DNA from: Defluviicoccus sp. bin129
GTDB lineage: Bacteria; Pseudomonadota; Alphaproteobacteria; MPNO01
DNA: 64,000 bases
Direction of reading: 5' to 3'
NCBI GenBank assembly: GCA_002239065.1
Contig: MPNO01000004.1
Coordinates: forward strand, 1-64,000
The notes under the pieces are model-generated. The model was not told where the DNA came from. It saw only the letters and a list, made by a program, of their open reading frames with translations, and searched no databases. Within the stretch, counting starts at the first letter, position 1; each line of letters begins with the position of its first letter. Positions 7,538 through 17,644 of this stretch are shown one piece after another. A program made the position numbers and the translations under genes.

Positions 7538-7625
7538 TGTCTGCCGGCCGACCGGTGGAACGCATGTGGGGGGGTGCCGTTCGGGATTGGAGCGGCGAGA
7601 GCGTGGACGGCTTGGAGGACGAGGC

Positions 7626-8096
7626 TTGACCGCGTTTCTGTCGACATATGTGAACAAGGTCGACCGGAAGAAGCGCGTCTCCGTTCCGGCGCCGTTCCGT
7701 GCCGCGCTGGCCGGTTCGAGTTTCGGCGGGCTGATCGTCTACCCCTCGCTGCGCGAATCGGCGATCGAGGCGTTCAGCCGCGACGTGCTCGAACAGCTCA
7801 ACAACCGGCGCATGAGCCGCTCGCTCGAGGGCGATGATTTCGAACAGCTCCTGCTCGGCGGCGGCGACGGTTTGATCGACGCGGTGATGGCGATGGTGCA
7901 CGAGCTGCCCTTCGATCCCGAGGGCCGGGTCGTGCTGCCGTCGGCGCTCGCCGCCCATGCCGGGATCACCGACCGGGCCGCCTTCGTCGGACGCGGCAAC
8001 CGGTTCCAGATCTGGGCGCCGGAGGCATTCCAGGCGCATCAGGACGAGGCGATCGACGCGCTGCGCCGGCGTGCCGGAAACGGGGACGGCCCGTGA
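7626..8096 (+). CDS. mraZ: transcriptional regulator MraZ
   Basis: A 156-residue DNA-binding protein of the AbrB/SpoVT fold that represses its own dcw operon by binding TGGGN repeats. Two MraZ repeats are visible: [20 protein letters not shown] near the N-terminus and [20 protein letters not shown] near residue 95. I chose the TTG because GGAGG lies 7 nt before it, family members start at this point ([12 protein letters not shown]), and the longer in-frame ATG at 7530 would run through the operator array. The stop overlaps the rsmH start by 4 nt. Confidence 0.92.
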   Translation: MTAFLSTYVNKVDRKKRVSVPAPFRAALAGSSFGGLIVYPSLRESAIEAFSRDVLEQLNNRRMSRSLEGDDFEQLLLGGGDGLIDAVMAMVHELPFDPEGRVVLPSALAAHAGITDRAAFVGRGNRFQIWAPEAFQAHQDEAIDALRRRAGNGDGP

Positions 8097-9107
8097 CCGC
8101 CGGCGCGCATCTTCCGGTCATGCTCGATCGCGTGCTGGCCGCGATCGCGCCGCGCGACGGGGCGATCTATGTCGACGGGACATTCGGCGCGGGCGGCTAC
8201 AGCCGCGCGATCCTCGACAGCGCCCGGTGCCGCGTCTGCGGGATCGACCGCGATCCGGCGACCGCGCCGGCCGCCGCCGCCCTCGAGTCGCGCTATGGCG
8301 GGCGCTTCCAGTTCGTCCCCGGGCGCTACGGCGACATGGATTCGCTGCTCGCCGCGCGCGGGATACACGCGGTCGACGGCGTCGCCCTCGATGTCGGCGT
8401 TTCCTCGATGCAGCTGGACTCGGCCGAGCGGGGATTCTCGTTCCGCGCCGACGGCCCCCTCGACATGCGCATGTCGTCCACCGGCAGGAGCGCGGCCGAG
8501 ATCGTCAACGAGGAATCCGAGCGCAGCCTTGCCGCGATCATCCGCGATTACGGCGAGGAGCGCCGCGCCAGGCGGGTGGCGCGCGCCATCGTGGAAGCGC
8601 GCGGCGAGGCACCGATCACCCGCACCGGCCGGCTCGCCGCGGTGGTCCGCCAGGCGGTCGGGCAGGGCGGCGGCGGACGCCACGCGATCGATCCGGCCAC
8701 CCGGACCTTTCAGGCGATCCGCATCCATGTGAACGATGAACTCGGCGAGCTGGCGCGGGGGCTGAGCGCGGCCGAGACGCTGCTCCGCCCCGGCGGGCGG
8801 CTCGCCGTGGTCACATTCCACTCGCTCGAAGACCGCGCCGTCAAGCGCTATCTGGTGGAGCGCTCCGAAGCGCGCCCGCTGCCCTCGCGCCATGCGCCCG
8901 ACGCCCCGGCGGGCGAGCCCCCGCCCCCCCCCCCCCGTGGCCCCGCCCCCCCGGCGGGCGGCGCCGCCGGCCCGCTTCCGGCTGCTCGGGCGCCGCGCGA
9001 TCCGCCCCGGCGAAGCCGAGATCGCCGCCAACCCGCGCGCCCGTTCGGCACGCCTGCGCGCCGCCGAGCGGACGGAGACGCCGAGCGTCGAAGCGAGGGC
9101 GGGATGA
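8093..9107 (+). CDS. rsmH: 16S rRNA (cytosine-1402-N4)-methyltransferase RsmH, frame broken at a poly-C run
   Basis: Methylates N4 of C1402 in the ribosomal P site using S-adenosylmethionine. The N-terminal 270 residues are intact: [13 protein letters not shown], the SAM-binding [27 protein letters not shown] near residue 105, and [15 protein letters not shown] near 245. After [10 protein letters not shown] the frame enters a C-rich run (about 8918-8950) and the correct tail, [20 protein letters not shown] to the TGA, continues in the +1 frame. Read literally, the original frame runs on into ftsL. A one-base error in the homopolymer is the simplest explanation. Its GTG start overlaps the mraZ stop. 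Confidence 0.88.
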
Positions 9108-9472
9108 GGCGGAGCTCGACCCTGCTGTTCGCCCTTCTCGCCGTCGCGATGGGCGCGGTCTCGATCGTGATCGGGACCGAAGTCCGGGATCTCGAGGACC
9201 GTCTCGCCGCCATTCACCGCGACATCGCGCGCGAGCAGGAAGCGCTGCACGTCCTGCGCGCCGAGTGGAGCTATCTCAACCGGCCGGATCGGCTCGAGGC
9301 GCTGGCCCGACGCCATCTCGGTCTTCGGACACCCGGGGCGGCGCAGACGATGGCGGTTTCCGACCTGCCTTTCGCGGTCCAGCCCGACGCCGCCGGCGGG
9401 GCGCCCGCCCCCGGCCCGGCGACGCCCGCTCCGCTCGAGATTTCCGCGAAGGCGGCGGGGACGGCGCGATGA
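9104..9472 (+). CDS. ftsL: cell division protein FtsL
   Basis: A small bitopic division protein that bridges FtsQ/FtsB to FtsW-FtsI. Its 122 residues start [20 protein letters not shown], a membrane helix, then a short coiled coil ([20 protein letters not shown]) and the conserved [20 protein letters not shown] block, as in alphaproteobacterial FtsL. The ATG overlaps the true rsmH TGA (ATGA), and its stop overlaps the ftsI start the same way. Because of the rsmH frame error it also appears as the tail of one long open frame; I treat it as a separate gene. Confidence 0.9.
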   Translation: MRRSSTLLFALLAVAMGAVSIVIGTEVRDLEDRLAAIHRDIAREQEALHVLRAEWSYLNRPDRLEALARRHLGLRTPGAAQTMAVSDLPFAVQPDAAGGAPAPGPATPAPLEISAKAAGTAR

Positions 9473-11172
9473 CCGATCGCCGGCGAACGCGGCTCGAAGG
9501 CGACCGCAAGCGGGCGATCGAAACCGGCCGCAGCCGCCTGCTGTTCACCGGCGCGGTGCTGACCGCGGCCTTTGTCGCGATCGGCGTCCGGCTGATCGAC
9601 GTCGCGCTGCTTCAGGCCGGTGTCGAGCCGCGCGACCTGCCGCCGGCCCAGCTCGCCCGCGGCACCGCCGCGAAGACCGAGATCACCGACCGCCACGGCG
9701 TCGTGCTGGCGGTCAATCTCGGCACCGCCGCGCTCTATGCCAATACCGCGTGGATCACCGACGCCGATGCGACCGCGAGCGCGCTGGCGGGCGTGCTGCC
9801 CGACCTCGACGTCGCCCGGATTGCCGAGCGGCTGCGGGTTCCCGAACGCTATTTGTCGTTGCGCCGGCACCTGACGCCGAGCGAGCAGTACGAGATCCTG
9901 CGCATGGGAATCCCCGGTCTCGTCCTCGAGCCGGACCAGCGGCGGGTCTACCCGATGGGCAACCTGGCCGCCCATGTGGTGGGGTTCTCCGACCCCGACG
10001 GCAAGGGCCTGGCGGGCGTCGAGCGGCAGTTCGACAGCGAGCTGCGCGCCGGCAGCGGCGCGCTGGTGCTCAGCCTCGATATCCGCATCCAGCACGTTCT
10101 GAGACACGAGCTGCTCGCGGCGATGACCGAGCATCGGGCGGCCGGCGCCGCCGGTCTCGTGCTGGACGCCACGAACGGCGAAGTCCTCGCCATGGTTTCG
10201 CTGCCCGATTTCGATCCCAACCGGGCGCGCAGCGCCGGCGCGGAGCAGCGCTTCAACCGGGCGGCGCTCGGCATCTACGAGATGGGCTCGACGTTCAAGA
10301 TCCTGAGCACCGCGCTGGCGCTCGACGCCGGCGCGGTCACCCTGTCCGACAGGATCGACGCAAGGCGGCCGATCCGCATCGCCCGGTTCACCATCCGGGA
10401 CTACCACGCCAAGGAGCGCTGGCTCTCCGTGCCGGAGGTCTTCATCTACTCGTCCAATATCGGCGCCGCCAAGCTGGGGCTCGCGGTCGGTGGAAAGAGG
10501 ATGCGCCGCTTCCTCGACGATCTCGGCATGTTCCGGCGCGTGCCGGTCGAGATCGGCGAGACCGGCCGCCCGCTGTTTCCCCGGCGCTGGCGCGAGATCA
10601 ACACGATGACCGTCTCTTTCGGCCACGGCGTGGCGGTCTCGCCGCTGCATCTCACGAGCGCGGTCGCGGCGGTGGTCAATGGCGGCATGCTCAACCCGCC
10701 GACCCTGCTCAAGCGGCCGCCGGAGGTCCGGCCCAAGGGACGGCGGGTGCTGTCGCGCGCGACGTCGGACAAGATGCGCCGGCTGATGCGCCTGGTGGTC
10801 GTCGAAGGGACCGGCTCCAAGGCGGCCGCCGCGGGCTATCTCGTCGGCGGCAAGACCGGCACGGCGGAGCAGGCCGGGCGGGGCGGCTACCGGAAGAAGC
10901 GCCTGCTCTCCTCCTTCATCGCCGCGTTTCCCATGCACCGCCCGCGCTACGTGGTCCTCGCGCTGCTCGACCAGCCGCGCGGCACCCGCAAGACCCATGG
11001 CTACGCCACCGGCGGATGGGTCGCCGCGCCGGTGGTCGGGAAGACCGTCGCGCGCATCGGCCCGCTGCTCGGGGTCAAGCCGGTCGACGAGCAATCGCAG
11101 CAGATCGAGCGCCGGATGCGTCTCGAACTGGTGTCGGCGAGCCAGGGGGGGCAAGAGCATGCGTCTCGCTGA
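9469..11172 (+). CDS. ftsI: peptidoglycan D,D-transpeptidase FtsI (PBP3)
   Basis: Crosslinks septal peptidoglycan, paired with the FtsW polymerase. At 567 residues, it has an N-terminal membrane helix ([19 protein letters not shown]), a class B PBP dimerisation domain, and a transpeptidase domain with the serine nucleophile in STFK (S274), the SSN motif (328-330) and KTGT (462-465). The chosen ATG overlaps the ftsL TGA; the frame is open further upstream only because it is antiphase to ftsL. It overlaps murE by 14 nt. Confidence 0.96.
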   Translation: MTDRRRTRLEGDRKRAIETGRSRLLFTGAVLTAAFVAIGVRLIDVALLQAGVEPRDLPPAQLARGTAAKTEITDRHGVVLAVNLGTAALYANTAWITDADATASALAGVLPDLDVARIAERLRVPERYLSLRRHLTPSEQYEILRMGIPGLVLEPDQRRVYPMGNLAAHVVGFSDPDGKGLAGVERQFDSELRAGSGALVLSLDIRIQHVLRHELLAAMTEHRAAGAAGLVLDATNGEVLAMVSLPDFDPNRARSAGAEQRFNRAALGIYEMGSTFKILSTALALDAGAVTLSDRIDARRPIRIARFTIRDYHAKERWLSVPEVFIYSSNIGAAKLGLAVGGKRMRRFLDDLGMFRRVPVEIGETGRPLFPRRWREINTMTVSFGHGVAVSPLHLTSAVAAVVNGGMLNPPTLLKRPPEVRPKGRRVLSRATSDKMRRLMRLVVVEGTGSKAAAAGYLVGGKTGTAEQAGRGGYRKKRLLSSFIAAFPMHRPRYVVLALLDQPRGTRKTHGYATGGWVAAPVVGKTVARIGPLLGVKPVDEQSQQIERRMRLELVSASQGGQEHASR

Positions 11173-12628
11173 GCTGCTCGGCTCCGGCGCGGCCGACGCC
11201 CGGACCCGACCCGATGTCGAGATCGCCGGGATCTCCAGCGATTCCCGCGAAATCCGTCCGGGCTTCCTGTTCGCCGCCCTGCCCGGTCTGGCTACCGACG
11301 GCCGCTATTTCGTCGACGATGCCATCGCGCGCGGCGCGGCGGCGCTTCTGGTGGCCGACCCGGTCGATATCGGCGGGGCGGCCGATCGGGTCGCCGTGAT
11401 CGTCGACGCCAATCCGCGCCGCCGCCTGGCCGAGATTTCGGCACGCTTCCATTCCGGCGCGCCCGGCTCCTGCGTCGCGGTGACGGGCACCAACGGCAAG
11501 ACCTCGGCGACCGCCTTCGCGCGCCAGATCTGGGGCGCGATGGGTTTGCCCGCCTCCGCCATTGGCACGCTCGGGGTGGTCGGCCCGTCCGGGGCGCGCG
11601 CCGGCGCGCTGACCACGCCCGACCCGGTCACCCTGCACCGCGAGTTGGCGGCGCTGGCCCGGTCGGGGACCGACCGCGCCGCCCTCGAAGCATCCAGCCA
11701 CGGGCTCGCCCAGTTCCGCCTGGACGGCGTGCGGCTCGCCGCCGCCGGGTTCACCAACCTGTCTCGCGACCACCTCGACTATCACGTCTCGTTCGACGCC
11801 TACCGCGCGGCGAAGCTGCGGCTGTTCGACGAGCTGCTGCCATCCGGCGCGGCCGCGGTGCTCAACGCGGACAGCCCCGAATTCGCCGCCTTCGCCGGGA
11901 CCTGCCGGGCGCGCGGCTGCCCGATCATCGATTATGGCCGCAACGCCCAGGAGCTGCGCGTCGTCTCGGTCGAGCCGGACGGCGACGGGCAGATCGCCGA
12001 ACTGCTGCTGTTCGGAGAGGCGAGGCGCCAGCGTTTCGGGCTGATCGGCGAGTTCCAGATCGCCAACGCGCTTTGCGCCCTCGGCCTGGTGGTCGGCGCG
12101 GGCGACGACCGCTGCGCGGCGGCCGACGCGCTCGGCACGCTCGAAGCCCCGCCCGGGCGGATGCAGCCGGTGGCCCGAAGCCCTGCGGGCGCGCCCATCT
12201 TCGTCGACTATGCGCACACCCCCGGCGCGCTCGCCGAAGCCTTGCAGGCGCTGAGGCCGCACGCCTTCGGGGCGCTCTCGGTGGTGTTCGGCTGCGGCGG
12301 CGACCGGGATTCGGGCAAGCGGCGGCTGATGGGCGAGGCCGCCCGGCGCTTCGCCGATCGGGTCATCGTCACCGACGACAACCCGCGCGGCGAGGACCCC
12401 GCCGCGATCCGCCGCGAAGTCCTCGCCGGCTGCCCGGGCGCGACGGAAATCGGCGATCGCGGCGAGGCGATCCGCAGGGCCGTCGCGGATCTCGCCGCGG
12501 GCGAGGTCCTGGTGATCGCCGGCAAGGGGCACGAGACCGGGCAGATCGTCGGTGCCGAGATCCGTCCGTTCGACGATGCCGGGGCGGCGCTCGGGGCGGT
12601 GCGCGCGCTCGGCGGGGTCGGGGCATGA
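11159..12628 (+). CDS. murE: UDP-MurNAc-L-Ala-D-Glu:meso-diaminopimelate ligase MurE
   Basis: Adds the third stem-peptide residue in the cytoplasm. The ATP loop VTGTNGKTSATAF is near residue 110, and VTDDNPRGEDP near residue 405 carries the DNPR motif that marks meso-diaminopimelate (rather than lysine) specificity. The N-terminal segment with SSDSREIRPGFLFAALPG binds the UDP-sugar substrate. It is 489 residues, normal length, starts inside the end of ftsI and overlaps murF by 4 nt. Confidence 0.96.
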   Translation: MRLAELLGSGAADARTRPDVEIAGISSDSREIRPGFLFAALPGLATDGRYFVDDAIARGAAALLVADPVDIGGAADRVAVIVDANPRRRLAEISARFHSGAPGSCVAVTGTNGKTSATAFARQIWGAMGLPASAIGTLGVVGPSGARAGALTTPDPVTLHRELAALARSGTDRAALEASSHGLAQFRLDGVRLAAAGFTNLSRDHLDYHVSFDAYRAAKLRLFDELLPSGAAAVLNADSPEFAAFAGTCRARGCPIIDYGRNAQELRVVSVEPDGDGQIAELLLFGEARRQRFGLIGEFQIANALCALGLVVGAGDDRCAAADALGTLEAPPGRMQPVARSPAGAPIFVDYAHTPGALAEALQALRPHAFGALSVVFGCGGDRDSGKRRLMGEAARRFADRVIVTDDNPRGEDPAAIRREVLAGCPGATEIGDRGEAIRRAVADLAAGEVLVIAGKGHETGQIVGAEIRPFDDAGAALGAVRALGGVGA

Positions 12629-14070
12629 ACCGGCCCCCTCTCTGGACCGCGGCCGATGCCGCCGCCGCCACCGGCGCCAGCGCGACCGGCGACTGGCGGG
12701 CGCGCGGGGTGTCGATCGACAGCCGCACCGTCGAGGCGGGCGACCTGTTCGTCGCGATCGAGGGACCGGAACAGGACGGCCACGCCTTTGTCGGTGCCGC
12801 GCTCGCCGCCGGCGCGGCGGCCGCGCTGGTCCATCGCCGGCCTGCCGGCGTGGCCGCGGATGCGCCGTTGATGCCGGTCCCCGACACCCTCGCCGGGTTG
12901 ACCGCCCTCGGCCGCTACGCCCGCGCGCGCTGTGCCGCGCGCGTCGTGGCGATAACCGGGAGCGCCGGCAAGACCGGGACCAAGGAAGCGCTGCGCCACG
13001 CCCTCGCCGCGCAGGGCGGGACCAGCGCCAGCGTCGCCAGCTACAACAATCTGTGGGGGGTGCCGCTGTCGCTCGCGCGCATGCCTCGCGACGCCGCCTT
13101 CGGGGTGTTCGAGGTGGGGATGAACCACGCCGGCGAGATCGCGCCGCTCGCCCGGCTGATCCGCCCCGATGTCGCGGTCGTCACCAACGTGGAAGCCGCC
13201 CATATCGAGTATTTCCCGTCGCTCGAGGCGATCGCCGACGCCAAGGCGGAGATCTTCGAGGGTCTGGAGCCCGGCGGGGTCTGCGTGCTCAATCGCGACA
13301 ACGCGTTCTTCGACCGGTTGCGCGCGGCGGCTTCCCGGAGGCCCGGCATCGGGATCGTATCGTTCGGTCTCGGCGAGGCCGACGCCGCGGCCCGGGAGGT
13401 GTCGCTCGACGCGGGCGGCGCCGACATCGTCGCCGAGATCGGCGGTCGCCGGATCGAATACCGCCTCGCCCTGCCGGGCCGGCACTGGGTGCTCAACTCG
13501 CTCGCCGTGCTGGCCGCGGTCGACGCGCTCGGCGCGGATCCGGTTCGGGCGGCCGAAAGCCTGCGCAGCCTCGAACCGCTGCCCGGCCGCGGCAAACCGT
13601 ACAGCGTGGTCTGTGCCGGCGGCAGCTTCACCCTGATCGACGAGAGCTACAACGCCAACCCCGCCTCGATGCGGGCGGCGATCGAGACCCTGAGCCGCGT
13701 CCCGCCTTCCGGAACCGGCCGCCGGATCGCGATCCTCGGCCCGATGCGCGAGCTCGGCGCGGACTCCGTCGCTCACCATGAAGGGCTGGCCGAGCCGCTG
13801 ATCGAGAACGGAATCGACTCGGTGCTCGCCGTCGACGACATGCGCGCGGTGATCGACCTTCTGCCCGCCGCGATGCGCGGGGCGACGGCGGAGACCGGCG
13901 AGGCGCTGGCCGACGGCGCCGCCGCGGCGATCGGTCCCGGCGACGTGGTCATGGTCAAGGGTTCGAACGCGAGCCGCATGGATCTCGTCGTCGCCCGGCT
14001 GCTGCGGGGCGGCCCGGCCCCCTGCGGCGGCGCGGCCGACCGGCCGAGGGAGGGGACGCATGCTGTATAA
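12625..14070 (+). CDS. murF: UDP-MurNAc-tripeptide:D-alanyl-D-alanine ligase MurF
   Basis: Adds D-Ala-D-Ala to complete the UDP-MurNAc-pentapeptide. The ATP-binding [13 protein letters not shown] is near residue 110, the Mur-ligase central segment [14 protein letters not shown] near 170, and the substrate segment [15 protein letters not shown] near 340. At 481 residues it is slightly long for the family because of a short Gly/Pro-rich C-terminal tail. It is coupled to murE through ATGA and overlaps mraY by 11 nt. Confidence 0.96.
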   Translation: MNRPPLWTAADAAAATGASATGDWRARGVSIDSRTVEAGDLFVAIEGPEQDGHAFVGAALAAGAAAALVHRRPAGVAADAPLMPVPDTLAGLTALGRYARARCAARVVAITGSAGKTGTKEALRHALAAQGGTSASVASYNNLWGVPLSLARMPRDAAFGVFEVGMNHAGEIAPLARLIRPDVAVVTNVEAAHIEYFPSLEAIADAKAEIFEGLEPGGVCVLNRDNAFFDRLRAAASRRPGIGIVSFGLGEADAAAREVSLDAGGADIVAEIGGRRIEYRLALPGRHWVLNSLAVLAAVDALGADPVRAAESLRSLEPLPGRGKPYSVVCAGGSFTLIDESYNANPASMRAAIETLSRVPPSGTGRRIAILGPMRELGADSVAHHEGLAEPLIENGIDSVLAVDDMRAVIDLLPAAMRGATAETGEALADGAAAAIGPGDVVMVKGSNASRMDLVVARLLRGGPAPCGGAADRPREGTHAV

Positions 14071-15148
14071 CGCACTCCTGCCTCTCGCCGACGAAATCGG
14101 CGTTTTCAACCTGGTCCGCTACATCACGCTGCGCACCGGCGGCGCGGCGGTCACCGCGCTGTTCCTGTCGCTGATCGTCGGCCCTTGGCTGATCCGCCGG
14201 CTCAAGCAGCACCAGGGCGAGGGACAGCCGATCCGCGAGGACGGGCCCCCGTCCCATCTCCTGACCAAGAAGGGCACGCCGACGATGGGCGGGGTGCTGA
14301 TCCTCGCCACGCTCCTGATCGCGACGCTGCTGTGGGCCGATCTCGGCAACCAGTATGTCTGGATCGCGCTGTTCTCGACGCTGTGCTTCGGCGGGATCGG
14401 CTTCGTCGACGACTATCTGAAGCTGACCCGGCGCTCGAGCGGCGGCATGTCGGCGCGGGTGAAGCTGGCCGGCCAGATCGCGGTCGGCGCGATCGCCGCC
14501 TACTGGATGATCCTGGCGACCGACGGCCCGCTGGCGATGGGGCTCACCGTGCCCTTCTTCAAGGAGGTGCTGGTGCCGCTCGGCTGGTTCTTCCTGCCCT
14601 GGGCGGTGCTGGTGCTGATCGGCACGTCCAACGCGGTCAACCTGACCGACGGGCTGGACGGGCTCGCCATCGTGCCGGCGCTGATCGCCGCCGGCTGCTT
14701 CGCGCTGATTGCCTATCTCGTGGGAAACGCGGTGTTCTCCAACTACCTGCAGATCCACTACGTGCGCGGCGCCGGCGAGCTCGCGGTGTTCTGCGGCGCC
14801 CTGGTCGGCGCCGGGCTCGGCTTCCTGTGGTTCAACGCCCCGCCGGCGATGGTCTTCATGGGCGACACCGGCGCGCTCTCGGTGGGCGGGGCGCTGGCCG
14901 CGGTCAGCCTGATCACCAAGCACGAGCTGGTGCTGGTCATCATCGGCGGGCTGTTCGTCCTCGAGGCGGTGTCGGTCATCGTCCAGGTGGTCTCGTTCAA
15001 GCTCACCGGGCGGCGGATCTTCCGCATGGCCCCGCTGCACCACCATTTCGAGCAGAAGGGCTGGGCCGAATCGACGGTCGTCATCCGGTTCTGGATCATC
15101 GCGGCGGTGCTGGCGCTGGCCGGGCTGTCGACCCTCAAGCTGCGCTAG
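14060..15148 (+). CDS. mraY: phospho-MurNAc-pentapeptide translocase MraY
   Basis: Transfers phospho-MurNAc-pentapeptide to undecaprenyl phosphate, forming lipid I in the inner membrane. It is a polytopic protein of 362 residues, about ten helices, with the family landmarks KKGTPTMGG, the catalytic aspartates in [12 protein letters not shown] and [10 protein letters not shown], and the histidine cluster [11 protein letters not shown] near the C-terminus. The gene starts inside murF and is followed by murD after 4 nt. Confidence 0.97.
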   Translation: MLYNALLPLADEIGVFNLVRYITLRTGGAAVTALFLSLIVGPWLIRRLKQHQGEGQPIREDGPPSHLLTKKGTPTMGGVLILATLLIATLLWADLGNQYVWIALFSTLCFGGIGFVDDYLKLTRRSSGGMSARVKLAGQIAVGAIAAYWMILATDGPLAMGLTVPFFKEVLVPLGWFFLPWAVLVLIGTSNAVNLTDGLDGLAIVPALIAAGCFALIAYLVGNAVFSNYLQIHYVRGAGELAVFCGALVGAGLGFLWFNAPPAMVFMGDTGALSVGGALAAVSLITKHELVLVIIGGLFVLEAVSVIVQVVSFKLTGRRIFRMAPLHHHFEQKGWAESTVVIRFWIIAAVLALAGLSTLKLR

Positions 15149-15152
15149 GCCC

Positions 15153-16526
15153 ATGCATATCCCGACCCGCAGCAACCAGACCCTCGCCGTGTTCGGCCTC
15201 GGCGCCTCCGGGCTGGCCGCCGTGGACGCGCTCCGCGCGAGCGGCGCCACGGTGCTTGCCTGGGACGACTCCCCGGAGCCGCGCCACGCCGCGCAGGAAG
15301 CCGGCATCGCGCTCTCGGAGCCCGCTCGCTGGGACTGGCCCGACCTCGATGCCCTGGTGCTGAGCCCCGGCATCCCGCTGACCCATCCCGAGCCCCACCC
15401 CGTGGTGCGGCGCGCCCGGCGGAGCGACTGCCCGGTGATCGGGGATATCGAGCTCCTGGGCGAGGCGGTGCCCGATGCACGCATGGTCGGGGTAACCGGC
15501 ACCAACGGCAAGTCGACCACCACCGCGCTGCTCGGACACCTCCTGACGGAGGCCGGAAGGCAAGTCGCCGTGGGTGGCAATCTGGGCCCGCCCGCTCTCT
15601 CGCTGCCCGCTTTGGGGCGGGGCGGGATCTATGTCCTCGAATGCTCGTCGTTCCAGCTCGACCTGGTCGAGCGGATGCGTTTCGAGGTCGCCATCCTGCT
15701 CAACGTCAGCCCCGACCATCTCGACCGCCATGGCGACCTGGCGGGCTATGTCGCGGCGAAGCGGCGGATCTTCCGCGACCGCCCGGGCGGCGGGCAGGTC
15801 GCGATCGTCGGGACCGACGACGATGCGGGCCGCCTCCTGCTCGCCTATCTGGCGGAGCGCCCCGGCTGGACCCTGGTGCCGATCGGCGTCGGCCGAACCG
15901 TCGACGGCGGGGTGTCGGTGCTGGGCGGCACGCTGTTCGAGGGCGCGGCGCCGGTCGCCGATCTGTCCGGCATCGATACCCTGCCGGGCGCCCACAACCA
16001 CCAGAACGCCGCCGCCGCCTTCGCCGCCGCCCGCTCGCTCGGGCTGACCCGCGCCGAGGCCGCCGCTGCGCTCGCCACCTATCCCGGCCTGCCGCACCGC
16101 CAGGAGACCGTCGCCGTCATCGATGGGGTTCGCTACGTCAACGATTCCAAGGCCACCAACGGCGAGGCGAGCCGCCATGCGCTGGTCTGCTACGACGCGA
16201 TCTACTGGATTGCCGGCGGCAAGCCCAAGGTGGACGGCCTCGCGGCGGTCCTGTCCGAGCTCCACCGCGTCCGGCGCGCCTATCTGATCGGCGAGGCCGA
16301 GGATGCGTTCGCGCGCGAGATCGGCGGCCGCGCGCCGGTCGCGCGCTGCGGCGATCTCGCCCGCGCTCTGGCGGCAGCGCACCGCGACGCGCAGCGCGAG
16401 CGCCCGCCCGGCGCCGCCGTGCTGCTCTCTCCGGCCTGCGCCTCGTTCGACCAGTGGCCGTCCTTCGCTGCCCGCGGCGATGCGTTTCGCGAAGCCGTGC
16501 GGGGTCTCGGCGAGGCGTCGACATGA
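15153..16526 (+). CDS. murD: UDP-MurNAc-L-alanine:D-glutamate ligase MurD
   Basis: Second amino-acid-adding ligase of the pathway. A Rossmann-like N-terminus (LAVFGLGASGLAAVDAL) binds UDP-MurNAc-Ala, VTGTNGKSTTTALLG near residue 115 is the ATP loop, and HNHQNAAAAFAAARSLG plus YVNDSKATNGEA follow as expected. It is 457 residues, normal length. Its stop overlaps the ftsW start by 4 nt. Confidence 0.96.
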   Translation: MHIPTRSNQTLAVFGLGASGLAAVDALRASGATVLAWDDSPEPRHAAQEAGIALSEPARWDWPDLDALVLSPGIPLTHPEPHPVVRRARRSDCPVIGDIELLGEAVPDARMVGVTGTNGKSTTTALLGHLLTEAGRQVAVGGNLGPPALSLPALGRGGIYVLECSSFQLDLVERMRFEVAILLNVSPDHLDRHGDLAGYVAAKRRIFRDRPGGGQVAIVGTDDDAGRLLLAYLAERPGWTLVPIGVGRTVDGGVSVLGGTLFEGAAPVADLSGIDTLPGAHNHQNAAAAFAAARSLGLTRAEAAAALATYPGLPHRQETVAVIDGVRYVNDSKATNGEASRHALVCYDAIYWIAGGKPKVDGLAAVLSELHRVRRAYLIGEAEDAFAREIGGRAPVARCGDLARALAAAHRDAQRERPPGAAVLLSPACASFDQWPSFAARGDAFREAVRGLGEAST

Positions 16527-17644
16527 CCGTCTTCGCGCGCAACGACACTTCTCCGCTGGGGCGGTGGTGGTGGACCGTCGACCGCTGGACGGTGAGCGCG
16601 CTGTCGCTTCTGATCGCCGTGGGCGTGCTGCTCGTCCTCGCCGCGACCCCGTCGGTGGCGGAGCGCCTCACGCTCGATCCCTATCACCTGGCGTGGCGCC
16701 ATATCGCCTATGTCGCGCTCGCGATCGCCGTGCTGCTGGGCGTTTCCCTGTTGTCTCCCCCGTCCACGCGCTGGCTCGCCCTCGCGGTGTTCGCGCTGGC
16801 GGTGGCCGGCATCGTCGTCGCCCTCGTCCTGGGGGCCGAAACCAAGGGCGCGCGGCGCTGGATCGATCTTGGCCCGCTCTCGGTGCAGCCGTCCGAGTTC
16901 GTCAAGCCGTCCTGCGCCATCGTCGTCGCCTGGTTGCTGGCGCGGCACCGGGAGACCGGCCGCGCCGAGCTCGGAGCCGCGGCGACCGGGCTGGTCGTGC
17001 TCGTCCTCGGCCTGCTCTTCCTGCAACCCGATATCGGCATGGCGACGGTGATCCTGGCCGCCTGGTACGTGCAACTCCTGATCGCCGGGCTGTCGCTCCC
17101 CTGGGTCGTCGCGCTGACCGCGGGGGCCTGCGGCCTCGCCGTCGCCGCCTACTTGCTGCTGCCCCATGTGGCCAGCCGGATCGACCGCTTCCTCGATCCC
17201 GCCTCGGGCGACAACTTCCAGGTCGAAACGTCCCTCCAGGCGTTCATGAACGGCGGCATTTTCGGCCGCGGACCCGGGCAGGGAACCATCAAGGGCGTGT
17301 TGCCCGACGCCCACGCGGACTTCATCTTCGCCGTCGCCGGCGAGGAGTTCGGCCTCGTCGCCTGCCTGCTGATCCTCGCGCTGTTCGCCTTCGTGGTGCT
17401 CCGCGGCCTCTCGCACGCGCTGAACGAGACCAACCTGTTCGTGATGGTCGCGGTCACCGGGCTGGCGGTCCAGTTCGGCCTGCAGGCGGTGGTCCACATG
17501 GGGTCCTCCCTCAGGCTGCTGCCGGCCAAGGGCATGACGCTTCCGTTCATCTCCTATGGCGGGTCGTCGCTGATCGCGGTCGCGCTTGCCATGGGGTTGC
17601 TGCTGGCCCTCACCAGGCGGCGCATCGGGGACGAGCGGCCATGA
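16523..17644 (+). CDS. ftsW: peptidoglycan glycosyltransferase FtsW
   Basis: A SEDS-family polymerase that makes septal glycan strands from lipid II together with FtsI. It has 373 residues and about ten membrane helices, with ARRWIDLGPLSVQPSEFVKP near residue 110, LLFLQPDIGMA near 165, PDAHADFIFAVAGEEFG near 265 and LLPAKGMTLPFISYGGSS near 330, all SEDS hallmarks. The start is fixed by the ATGA overlap with murD, and the end overlaps murG likewise. Confidence 0.96.
   Translation: MTVFARNDTSPLGRWWWTVDRWTVSALSLLIAVGVLLVLAATPSVAERLTLDPYHLAWRHIAYVALAIAVLLGVSLLSPPSTRWLALAVFALAVAGIVVALVLGAETKGARRWIDLGPLSVQPSEFVKPSCAIVVAWLLARHRETGRAELGAAATGLVVLVLGLLFLQPDIGMATVILAAWYVQLLIAGLSLPWVVALTAGACGLAVAAYLLLPHVASRIDRFLDPASGDNFQVETSLQAFMNGGIFGRGPGQGTIKGVLPDAHADFIFAVAGEEFGLVACLLILALFAFVVLRGLSHALNETNLFVMVAVTGLAVQFGLQAVVHMGSSLRLLPAKGMTLPFISYGGSSLIAVALAMGLLLALTRRRIGDERP

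Larger units (their letters stand above)
7181..7625. other. AT-rich divergent regulatory gap between the oxidoreductase operon and mraZ
   Basis: This 445-bp gap is the most AT-rich stretch in the window. It holds a perfect 15-bp palindrome (GGCGATA-C-TATCGCC, 7323-7337), a LexA-type direct repeat (7345-7359), an imperfect hairpin closed by CCCTG/CAGGG (7417-7443) that is followed by GGTTTCCTC, and four CCCA boxes on a 10-bp period (7493-7537). TTGACC at 7498 with TAGGAC 17 nt later is a candidate mraZ promoter overlapping the boxes. I see no convincing protein-coding frame. Confidence 0.75.

Noticed and set aside
8093..9472. A genuine RsmH-FtsL fusion protein
   Set aside because: The native RsmH tail and stop are readable in the next frame and overlap the ftsL ATG exactly as in a normal dcw cluster.
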